Counted from the first letter of the stretch, positions 1 through 5,405 are shown. The stretch is 5,405 bases of DNA from Planctomycetia bacterium (GCA_005801395.1 SYDV01000130.1:1-5405), one strand, 5' to 3'. Program-made: numbers and translations. The notes: generated by a model from the letters alone, not told the origin.

Positions 1-898
1 AAATAGAAATCTTTCGCACTGTTCCAGCGTCTATATCAATCACATCGTAATCAATAACGCCATAGGTCTTTGGTTGATTGTTACTTACATCAGAAACAAC
101 AAGAAATTTCCCGTCCCCCGTAACCGTATTCCCCATAATCTTCACTTTACTCAAATCTATGTCGTATTCACGTAATTCAACATTAGGCGTCGCAATACGT
201 TGCAAATAACGCTTGCGGCTTTTACTTCCATCTACCGAATCTGTTACCTCGTTAATTAAACATAGAATTCTATCTGCGTAGAAAGAGTTATCTAAAAAAC
301 GACGTTCCCTAATCATCGGCCCCTTTACCTCCCTTAGTGGTAACTTCCCAAGCGGCACAACCTCTCCAGTCACCGTAGTAATTAAGCTATCACTGGCATA
401 CATCTGAGTATAGTTAGCGTTACACCAAGAGTAGAAGGTTTCAGTGGAGCGATTTCTAATAATGGTACTCATCGCATCTTTTCCGTAACTTATTTTAGAT
501 AACTTCATTTGTTCAAGATCTAACATGTAAGCACCTGCTAATAGACTATTTCGGTAAGGCCACCCGTACCCCAGCAATTGCCTACCTTCGTTCATCTCTA
601 ATAAAGGCAAATATTTGCCTTTGAATACCACGTTATTCTTCCTGGTTTCGGCGACAGTAATTACAATCGGAATACCTTTATATGGAACCAAAAGGGATTC
701 CAAATCAGAATTCTCAGTCATTTTAATGCCGCGAAAAACATCTTGATCTGCGGACATTACCCCTGTTGGATAAATGATTAAAATACCACATAATAATGCT
801 AGAGTAAGTATAACAGAAGTCGTGTTTGAATGTATCGCTTTTGCGGAAATCAAATTGACCTCCAGTGAGTCATCTGAAATGTTTCGGATGTCGGTCAT
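1..898 (-). CDS. Exported or membrane-anchored protein of unknown function (partial, C-terminus off the left edge)
   Basis: An uninterrupted minus-strand frame runs from ATG at 898-896 to the window edge, giving 299 complete codons. An in-frame TAA lies just upstream (908-910 on the plus strand). Residues 28-43 are strongly hydrophobic (SVILTLALLCGILIIY), which suggests a signal peptide or an N-terminal membrane anchor, followed by PTGVMSADQ where cleavage could occur. The rest is polar and probably periplasmic or external. The final ~80 residues contain alternating beta-type stretches (VELREYDIDL, GKFLVVSDV, VIDYDVIDIDAGTVRKI) like beta-propeller blades; this is an inference from pattern, not a family match. 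Two starts compete. ATG 898 has AAGGA 6 nt upstream but gives an acidic N-terminus. TTG 853 has GGAGG 5 nt upstream and gives a classic signal peptide with one Lys before the hydrophobic core. I do not recognise the family. The function is unknown, but that it is coding is fairly certain. Confidence 0.8.
   Translation of the reverse strand, partial: MTDIRNISDDSLEVNLISAKAIHSNTTSVILTLALLCGILIIYPTGVMSADQDVFRGIKMTENSDLESLLVPYKGIPIVITVAETRKNNVVFKGKYLPLLEMNEGRQLLGYGWPYRNSLLAGAYMLDLEQMKLSKISYGKDAMSTIIRNRSTETFYSWCNANYTQMYASDSLITTVTGEVVPLGKLPLREVKGPMIRERRFLDNSFYADRILCLINEVTDSVDGSKSRKRYLQRIATPNVELREYDIDLSKVKIMGNTVTGDGKFLVVSDVSNNQPKTYGVIDYDVIDIDAGTVRKISI
859..863 (-). promoter_or_regulatory. Shine-Dalgarno for an alternative TTG start at 853
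   Basis: A perfect GGAGG on the minus strand sits 5 nt before an in-frame TTG (853-851) of the left-edge gene. Starting there removes 15 mostly acidic or neutral residues and leaves a conventional signal peptide beginning MISAKAIHSN before the hydrophobic core. It is a stronger ribosome-binding sequence than the one at the ATG, so the annotated start of this gene is undecided. Confidence 0.45.
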
Positions 899-1213
899 TT
901 GGATTCCTTACTTAATGGCTGGAAATTTACTGGATAAACACGATCTTCAATCATATCGGCTGAAACATTAGCACTAGTCCTTCCGATGCAAGATGGCCGT
1001 TATGATACGTGTAAACGATGAAGACATATGACTATTCTTATACTTTCCCAATCTCCGATGTACTGCGAATTCCAAGCTCTCTGACGACACAAGCGTAATA
1101 AATTTAATTCAGAAATGCGGGAGCCTTTTTTCACTTTACTGAAATCCACATTGGCCCCGCCTTTCTGTTGCCGTAATTAACCCATCCCTAGTCAATAACA
1201 TGACGAACACGCA
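899..1213. other. Intergenic stretch with no convincing gene
   Basis: This is the AT-rich spacer between the left-edge minus-strand gene and the tandem repeats. Read on the minus strand, TATGAT at 955-950 resembles a -10 box about 50 nt before the ATG at 898, but no good -35 is seen at 16-18 nt, so it is only a weak promoter candidate. An open minus-strand frame at 1176-1000 could encode about 58 residues (49 from a GTG at 1149) but matches nothing recognised. GCGGG-A-GCC at 1117-1125 can pair with GGCCCCGC at 1153-1160 around a 27-nt loop; no gene end lies next to it. No tRNA or known riboswitch pattern was seen. Confidence 0.5.
905..909 (-). promoter_or_regulatory. Shine-Dalgarno for the ATG start at 898
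   Basis: On the minus strand AAGGA lies 6 nt before the ATG at 898-896. This supports the longer start of the left-edge gene. The upstream in-frame TAA overlaps it, so no still longer form is possible. Confidence 0.5.
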
Positions 1214-1245
1214 GGACTTCCGGACTTCCGGACTTCCGGACTTCC
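1214..1245. repeat. Tandem repeat: four perfect 8-mers (GGACTTCC)
   Basis: Four identical head-to-tail copies of GGACTTCC lie at 1214-1221, 1222-1229, 1230-1237 and 1238-1245. Each junction creates the palindrome TCCGGA. The array abuts the 7-mer array with no spacer and shares its GGAC core. It sits upstream of the GIY-YIG gene. The perfect copies suggest recent slippage expansion, so copy number may vary between strains. Confidence 0.95.
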
Positions 1246-1285
1246 GGACATCGGACATCGGACATCGGACATCGGACATCGGACC
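1246..1285. repeat. Tandem repeat: five perfect 7-mers (GGACATC) plus a partial unit
   Basis: Five identical copies of GGACATC lie at 1246-1252, 1253-1259, 1260-1266, 1267-1273 and 1274-1280, followed by a truncated GGACC at 1281-1285. The unit differs from the preceding 8-mer only by TTCC becoming ATC, so the two arrays probably share an origin and each expanded separately. Neither 7 nor 8 is a multiple of three, so a change of one copy would shift any reading frame passing through. Distance to the likely ATG of the downstream gene is 47 bp. Confidence 0.95.
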
Positions 1286-1332
1286 AGTCACGTCGCCCCT
1301 TGCACCATCCCCACTCCCCTAACGCTACCCCC

Positions 1333-1614
1333 ATGTCCGCGTATGTTTATTTACTCCAATGCGCTGATCGTTCGCTCTATTGTGGTTGGACCGATGATCT
1401 CGAGCGACGGCTCACCACGCATAATGCCGGTAAAGGGGCGCGTTATACCCGTGCGCGTTTGCCCGTGACGTTGGTTTGGTCAGAGGCCGTCGCTGATCGT
1501 AGTGCGGCGTTGAAACGAGAACGCGCGATTAAGCGATTAACGCGAACACAAAAATTGACTTTAGCAGGCCTGGGCTTGGCGAAACGCCGACAGTCGCGAC
1601 CATCCCGCCCATGA
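1333..1614 (+). CDS. Small GIY-YIG domain protein (YhbQ/UPF0213-like)
   Basis: A 93-residue protein that is almost entirely one GIY-YIG nuclease-like domain. The GIY position is the YVYLL segment (residues 4-8) and the YIG position is Y16-C17-G18, followed by WTDDLERRL with the conserved Arg at 25-26. Next come H30-N31-A-G-K-G-A-R-Y-T-R, typical of the YhbQ group, and E63 in ALKRERAIK, which corresponds to the metal-binding Glu region of GIY-YIG enzymes. The C-terminus is basic (KRRQSRPSRP), which fits nucleic-acid contact. YhbQ-type proteins are stand-alone domains of about this size; their exact cellular role is poorly settled. ATG 1333 is preferred because homology begins at once after it. 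A TTG at 1300 would add 11 residues. Neither has a visible Shine-Dalgarno; the leader is C-rich. The last codons overlap the sufE start by 4 bp. Confidence 0.88.
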   Translation: MSAYVYLLQCADRSLYCGWTDDLERRLTTHNAGKGARYTRARLPVTLVWSEAVADRSAALKRERAIKRLTRTQKLTLAGLGLAKRRQSRPSRP

Positions 1615-2036
1615 GCATCTTGCAGGACATGGCCCAACTGGTCGACGAATTCCAAAACCTCCCTGATTGGGAAGCTCGTTACAAACGTATTATTACCATG
1701 GCAAAAAAATTAGCGCCCATGGATGAAGCTTTAAAATGTGATGAGAACAAAGTTCGTGGTTGTTCATCCACCGTGTGGTTACATGCCGAGCAAAAAGATG
1801 GACGCGTGATTTATCAAGCCGACAGCGATGCAGTTTTAGTCCGTGGCTTAGTAGCGCTGTTAGTGCAGGTTTATTCCGGTCACTCGGCGCAAGACATTTT
1901 AAATGCTCCACCTGATTTTATTGAAGAGTTAGGGCTCAACGTCAATTTATCGCCGAATCGTGCGAATGGTTTAACCGCCATGGTCAAACAGGTAATGATT
2001 TATGCGGCGGCGTTTAGCGCAAAAAAAACAAACTAA
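1611..2036 (+). CDS. sufE: SufE family sulfur acceptor for Fe-S cluster assembly
   Basis: A 141-residue cytoplasmic protein of the SufE/CsdE family. Such proteins take the persulfide sulfur from a cysteine desulfurase (SufS or CsdA) and pass it on for Fe-S cluster building. The family pattern is clear: an N-terminal helix with the LPDWEARYKRII segment (17-28), LAPMDEALKCDENKVRGCSSTVWL with the acceptor Cys at position 51, as in E. coli SufE, then the D-S-D-A-x-x-V-x-G-L segment (71-80) and LSPNRANGL near the C-terminus. C43 is a second cysteine not typical of the motif. Length is normal. The ATG overlaps the stop of the GIY-YIG gene as ATGA and lacks its own Shine-Dalgarno, so translational coupling is likely. 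No sufS or scaffold gene is present nearby, so SufE and CsdE cannot be told apart by context. Confidence 0.93.
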   Translation: MSILQDMAQLVDEFQNLPDWEARYKRIITMAKKLAPMDEALKCDENKVRGCSSTVWLHAEQKDGRVIYQADSDAVLVRGLVALLVQVYSGHSAQDILNAPPDFIEELGLNVNLSPNRANGLTAMVKQVMIYAAAFSAKKTN

Positions 2037-2045
2037 CTATTTCGA

Positions 2046-2834
2046 TTAACCGCCGTGTTTGGCTTTGTAATCTGTTACGATTTGTTCCCAGGGTGATCCC
2101 GCAGGCCAAATATCGGCGGGCTCCCAGCCAATAACGTCTCGCGCTTCACTCATGTCCACCGGGGCATGTTGTGTCGTTCGGCTAATCACATAAGTCGAAA
2201 CAAAACGCAGGGCTGAGGCGAAATGTAATTCGTTTTCAACACAAGCGGTAAAGAAATTTGCCGCATCATTTTGTGACAAGGCAATTTCACCACCCCATTT
2301 ATTACTCGCCATTTGTTCGGCTTCATTCGGATTACGCACCACCCAACCAATGCGCGCCATAATGACGGTCATATTATAACGACGAGCGAACATTTCGCCC
2401 ATGACTTCACTTGCGACTTTGGTGAACGAATAATCATCATGCGGCGCATAACCATCGGATACACGCACCGTTTTTTGTTGCCAATTATGCATTTTCCCAA
2501 CGCGTATCGTACTCGCTACGACCACACGTTTCACTCCCGCCTCATGGGCAGCAGAATATATATAATAAGGCCCGACAATATTATTGGGCACTAAGTCACT
2601 GACAAAATCTGCTTCGTCTGGGGTTGCGGCTAAATGAATGATCGCATCCATGCCGCGCACGGCATTCGTAACGGCGGTTAGATCGGTCAAATTCCCGACC
2701 ACCTGATCAGATAAGTCGGCCATCGGCACACGGTCAAAGCCACGGACCCGATGCCCATGTTCCAACAACCGACGGACCACAACTCGGCCCACCGCGCCTG
2801 CTGCACCGGTAACTAAAATATGCTGACTGCTCAT
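2046..2834 (-). CDS. NAD(P)-dependent epimerase/dehydrogenase (extended SDR, uronate dehydrogenase-like)
   Basis: A 262-residue cytoplasmic Rossmann-fold protein of the extended short-chain dehydrogenase/reductase group. T9-G-A-A-G-A-V-G16 is the dinucleotide-binding glycine motif. D34 at the end of the second strand suggests NAD rather than NADP. HLAA is at 67-70, the catalytic Ser/Thr lies in VVVASTIRV (S108/T109), and Y135-S-F-T-K139 is the YxxxK catalytic pair. ARIGWVVRNP (160-169) and the WEP segment near the end resemble NAD-dependent nucleotide-sugar epimerases and uronate dehydrogenases. The substrate cannot be read from the sequence. ATG 2834 puts the first beta strand right at the N-terminus; a TTG at 2864 would add 10 unlikely residues. 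The stop converges on sufE with 9 bp between them and no room for a terminator. The start diverges from the Sel1 gene across 35 bp. Confidence 0.88.
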   Translation of the reverse strand: MSSQHILVTGAAGAVGRVVVRRLLEHGHRVRGFDRVPMADLSDQVVGNLTDLTAVTNAVRGMDAIIHLAATPDEADFVSDLVPNNIVGPYYIYSAAHEAGVKRVVVASTIRVGKMHNWQQKTVRVSDGYAPHDDYSFTKVASEVMGEMFARRYNMTVIMARIGWVVRNPNEAEQMASNKWGGEIALSQNDAANFFTACVENELHFASALRFVSTYVISRTTQHAPVDMSEARDVIGWEPADIWPAGSPWEQIVTDYKAKHGG

Positions 2835-2869
2835 GGACTCGCTTTGTAAGTACACACGATGCAATTGCT

Positions 2870-5371
2870 ATGTCTCTGACCGACTTGTTCCCCCCCCAGC
2901 CTCAGCCACATCGTCCGGACTGGTTCCGAGTCCACGGTCTACGCAACTTATTATTGGGTGCGGTTTTCACCGCGTGCCTGGTCAGCGGTTGCTCGCCCCG
3001 TAGTGCGGTGGAATTACGCCCGGATGCGGAAGCCGGAAATGCCGCTGCACAATATGCGCTCGCTGATTGTTTTGCTGAAGGACGCGGCGTCGCCCAAGAT
3101 TACCAACAAGCCGTCGGCTGGTATCAAAAAGCCGCAGCGCAAGGTCACCAACAAGCCTGCTACCATTATGGACTGGCACTTATTGAAGGAAATGGCATTG
3201 AAGAAAATAAAAAGGCAGGATTCACCTGGATAGAGAAAGCTGCCAACACCGGTTTTGCCAAGGCTCAGTTCACCCTAGGACGCTGTTATCAGGAAGAAAT
3301 TGGTTGTGAAAGAAATGACGGTGAAGCCGCTTTTTGGTTTGCCAAAGCCGCAGAACAACAACACGCAGGTGCACAATTTTATTTAGGTAGCGCTTATTAT
3401 TACGGCACTGGCGTTGAACAAGATCGCGCAGTCGCAGTGACGTGGTTTACTAAGGCCGCCAAACAATCGTATCCCAACGCGCAATTCGCCATGGGCGTTT
3501 GCACCATGCGCGGTTTCGGGATTACGGCAGATCCGAAGCGCGCCATAGCCTGGTATCGTTCCGCTGCAGAGCTCGGAAACGCAGGTGCGATGGCAAATTT
3601 AGGTCTCGCCTATGAAGAAGGTCAAGGCGTCGAGGCAAATCAAATCATGGCCGCTGATTGGTTTCAAAAAGCGGCTGAGCATGGCGATGATTGGGGACAA
3701 TATAAATACGGCATGCGTTGCTATCACGCAGAGGGTCGGGCAGAAGATTTAGTTGCCGCTGCGTCTTGGTTTGCAAAGTCTGCCGCGCAAAATAATCCCG
3801 ACGCCCTCTTTATGCATGGGATTTGTCTCATCCAGGGAAATGGTACCGCGATAGATATTCCTGCGGGAATTGCGGCCTACACCAAAGCCGCAGAGCGCGA
3901 CCATGCCACGGCGTGTTATTATTTAGGCATTCGCTATCGCAGTGGAGACGGTGTTGAGGAAGATATGGTTGCCGGCCTGACTTGGTTGCGCAAAGCGGCG
4001 GAATTAAATCATATCAAAGGCACGTTCGAGTTAGCCCGCAGTTACCAAAACGGCTGGGGTGTTAATCGCGATTTAACGATCGCCGCTGGTTGGTTTCGCC
4101 AGGCTGCTGATAAAAAATATTCCTTGGCAGAGCATGCCTATGCGTGGTGTTTGCATGACGGAAAAGGCGTTAATGTCGATGTTGCGCAATCATTAGTGTA
4201 TCTGCAACGCGCAGCGAATCAGGGCCTAGATGAAGCAGAATGTGATCTCGGCTATGCCTATCAAATGGGTGAAGGATTACCGGTCGATCAAAAGCTTGCT
4301 GCATCATGGTATTTGAAATCAGCAACACAAAAGCATCCACGCGGCATGTATAATTATGCTCATTGTTTAATGCATGGGATTGGCGTCGATTTGGATGCCG
4401 CTGCGGCGATTACTTGGTATCAACGTTCACATGACGCTGGTTATTCCTGGGCAACTTATCAATTGGGTTTGTGTCACGAAAATGGTAACGGCGTGGAGAA
4501 AAATAAGAAAACCGCCTTTGATTACTATAAATTAGCCGCCGAAGCAGGATTACCAGAAGGCGAATGCCTATTGGGTATTTGTTATAAAATTGGCTTTGGC
4601 ACTGACATCGATTATCCCCAAGCGTTAATTTGGTTACGTAAGGCCACGGATCATGATCAAGGTCGAGCTGCCTACGAATTAGCACGCTGTTACATTTATG
4701 GCAACGGTGTTGAAAAAGACATGTCCACTGCGACCACCTGGTTACACCGCGCCACCGTGCTGCGCCATCCACGTGCCGCCTATGTTTTAGCTTTATGTGC
4801 GATGAATGGCGACGGCATGGAAAAGAATGAAAAAAATGCCATTACCTGGATGACAAAAGCCGCCGGTCTTGGCGAGATAGAAGCGCAGAACGATTTAGGC
4901 GATTATTATTACCACGGAATCGGCGTTGAGAAAAATTATGATATCGCCGCTGTGTGGATTCGAAAATCGGCGGAAAATGGTTTTGCCCAGGCCATGTATA
5001 ATTACTCTATTCTGTTTCAACGTGGCGAAGGCGTTGAGAAGAATCTTACCCAAGAAATACTCTGGTTAAAAAAGGCCGCCGAAGCTGGTTGGCTTGATGC
5101 CATGAATAACCTGGGCGTCCATTATCTTAGTGGCACGGGAATCAAAAAAGACGTCATTGCCTCAACCAAATGGTTTATAAAAGCAGCCGAAGAAGATCAT
5201 ACCTTAGCCCTCTATAATTTAGCACGAGCATATCAATTTGGTTGGGGAATCAGCAGTGATCTAAAGAAATCATTAGACTGCTACAACCGCGCCGCCGCCG
5301 CTGGCCATGAGCCGTCGGCAATAGAGATGGTGACGTTGCGGAAAACGCTGGGAGAGGATTGGGTACCGTAG
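2870..5371 (+). CDS. Sel1-like repeat lipoprotein
   Basis: An 833-residue predicted lipoprotein. After a long polar, proline-rich stretch (1-23), hydrophobic residues 27-39 lead to the lipobox V38-S-G-C41, so Cys41 should be lipidated and the mature protein anchored, probably to the outer membrane because Ser follows at +2. Residues 60-815 are 21 consecutive Sel1-like repeats of exactly 36 residues (pattern A-x-x-x-L-G-x-x-Y-x-x-G-x-G-V-x-x-D-x-x-x-A-x-x-W-x-x-K-A-A), which fold as paired helices into a solenoid. Residues 816-833 form a short degenerate cap. Sel1 lipoproteins act as protein-binding scaffolds, for example AlgK in alginate export and LpnE or EnhC in Legionella host interaction; the partner here is unknown. 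No Shine-Dalgarno precedes ATG 2870. The next in-frame TTG (2885) is no better supported. Mature protein holds 17 cysteines besides Cys41. Confidence 0.92.
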   Translation: MSLTDLFPPQPQPHRPDWFRVHGLRNLLLGAVFTACLVSGCSPRSAVELRPDAEAGNAAAQYALADCFAEGRGVAQDYQQAVGWYQKAAAQGHQQACYHYGLALIEGNGIEENKKAGFTWIEKAANTGFAKAQFTLGRCYQEEIGCERNDGEAAFWFAKAAEQQHAGAQFYLGSAYYYGTGVEQDRAVAVTWFTKAAKQSYPNAQFAMGVCTMRGFGITADPKRAIAWYRSAAELGNAGAMANLGLAYEEGQGVEANQIMAADWFQKAAEHGDDWGQYKYGMRCYHAEGRAEDLVAAASWFAKSAAQNNPDALFMHGICLIQGNGTAIDIPAGIAAYTKAAERDHATACYYLGIRYRSGDGVEEDMVAGLTWLRKAAELNHIKGTFELARSYQNGWGVNRDLTIAAGWFRQAADKKYSLAEHAYAWCLHDGKGVNVDVAQSLVYLQRAANQGLDEAECDLGYAYQMGEGLPVDQKLAASWYLKSATQKHPRGMYNYAHCLMHGIGVDLDAAAAITWYQRSHDAGYSWATYQLGLCHENGNGVEKNKKTAFDYYKLAAEAGLPEGECLLGICYKIGFGTDIDYPQALIWLRKATDHDQGRAAYELARCYIYGNGVEKDMSTATTWLHRATVLRHPRAAYVLALCAMNGDGMEKNEKNAITWMTKAAGLGEIEAQNDLGDYYYHGIGVEKNYDIAAVWIRKSAENGFAQAMYNYSILFQRGEGVEKNLTQEILWLKKAAEAGWLDAMNNLGVHYLSGTGIKKDVIASTKWFIKAAEEDHTLALYNLARAYQFGWGISSDLKKSLDCYNRAAAAGHEPSAIEMVTLRKTLGEDWVP
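3047..5314 (+). repeat. 21 in-frame 108-bp units encoding Sel1-like repeats
   Basis: Twenty-one consecutive 36-residue units cover residues 60-815 of the lipoprotein with no insertion or deletion (21 x 36 = 756). The units are diverged in DNA, so this is an old coding repeat, unlike the perfect microsatellites at 1214-1285. Units 14 and 16-19 share a G-x-G-(V/M)-E-K-(N/D) loop, and units 10, 16 and 21 share an (E/N)-L-A-R-x-Y first helix, hints of later duplication of particular units. Confidence 0.92.
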
Positions 5372-5373
5372 AG

Positions 5374-5400
5374 AGTCCGGTGGTCCGGACCTCCGGACTT
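5374..5400. repeat. Degenerate 8-bp TCCGG repeat with hairpin potential after the Sel1 gene
   Basis: TCCGG occurs at 5376-5380, 5384-5388 and 5392-5396, an exact 8-bp period matching the array at 1214-1245, whose phase-shifted unit is TCCGGACT. GGTCCGGACC (5382-5391) is a perfect 10-bp palindrome. AGTCCGG at 5374-5380 is complementary to CCGGACT at 5393-5399, so the transcript could fold into a hairpin 2 nt after the stop codon. No U-run follows, so it is not a standard intrinsic terminator. The array may continue past the window edge. Confidence 0.65.
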
Positions 5401-5405
5401 ACGCA

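Noticed and set aside
774..971. Plus-strand open frame of 65 codons
   Set aside because: It lies antisense to the N-terminal part of the left-edge minus-strand gene, which has a signal peptide and good ribosome-binding sites; no protein features are seen in the shadow frame.
1117..1160. Intrinsic terminator or riboswitch
   Set aside because: The stem is only 8 bp with a bulge and a 27-nt loop, the T-run lies inside the loop, and no gene ends next to it.
1214..1285. CRISPR array
   Set aside because: Units of 7-8 bp are directly adjacent with no spacers; CRISPR repeats are several times longer and separated by unique spacers.
1300..1332. TTG start for the GIY-YIG gene adding 11 residues
   Set aside because: The added residues do not resemble the family N-terminus, and ATG 1333 lies right before the first conserved strand.
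1443..1911. Two minus-strand open frames (1443-1655 and 1693-1911)
   Set aside because: They are antisense to the GIY-YIG and sufE genes, whose conserved motifs show the real coding strand.
2313..2594. Plus-strand open frame of 93 codons
   Set aside because: It is antisense to the epimerase, which carries the complete SDR motifs.
2835..2864. TTG start for the epimerase adding 10 residues
   Set aside because: SDR proteins usually begin a few residues before the first beta strand, which ATG 2834 provides.
2958..3233. Overlapping open frames on both strands (2958-3233 plus, 2982-3179 minus)
   Set aside because: Both are shadows of the signal peptide and first Sel1 repeats of the lipoprotein.
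4410..4772. Minus-strand open frame of 120 codons
   Set aside because: It is antisense to Sel1 repeats; its length reflects the repetitive codon pattern of the real gene.

Overview
The window looks like a piece of a bacterial chromosome, most plausibly from a gammaproteobacterium or another proteobacterium. The pointers are a SufE sulfur acceptor with an E. coli-like architecture, a small YhbQ-type GIY-YIG protein, an extended SDR epimerase/dehydrogenase and a large Sel1-repeat lipoprotein. There is no marker gene, so the taxonomic call is an inference. No transposase, integrase, tRNA, rRNA or CRISPR array was seen.

Layout. Positions 1-898 (minus strand) hold the N-terminal part of a gene that runs off the left edge. 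It encodes an exported or membrane-anchored protein of unknown function whose in-window C-terminal part reads like beta-propeller strands. Positions 899-1213 are intergenic, AT-rich by eye, and hold only weak signals. Positions 1214-1285 are a striking pair of back-to-back microsatellites: four perfect 8-mers followed directly by five perfect 7-mers sharing a GGAC core. Then come two overlapping plus-strand genes (ATGA overlap), a GIY-YIG domain protein (1333-1614) and sufE (1611-2036). Converging on them with a 9-bp gap is an NAD(P)-dependent epimerase/dehydrogenase (2046-2834, minus). Diverging from that after 35 bp is an 833-residue lipoprotein (2870-5371, plus) built almost entirely of 21 uninterrupted 36-residue Sel1-like repeats. 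Just after its stop the DNA returns to degenerate TCCGG units with the same 8-bp period as the array at 1214, so the four-gene block is bracketed by related intergenic repeats.

How the genes work together. Only the GIY-YIG/sufE pair shows evidence of co-expression, through its 4-bp overlap. SufE passes persulfide sulfur from a cysteine desulfurase to Fe-S cluster assembly, but no desulfurase or other suf gene is visible. The epimerase and the Sel1 lipoprotein are divergent and may share a very short control region. Nothing ties them into a common pathway. No complete novel system could be demonstrated. The most unusual items are the compound 8-mer/7-mer array with its relative at the right edge, the gap-free 21-repeat lipoprotein with a recurrent cysteine position, and the unidentified partial gene on the left.
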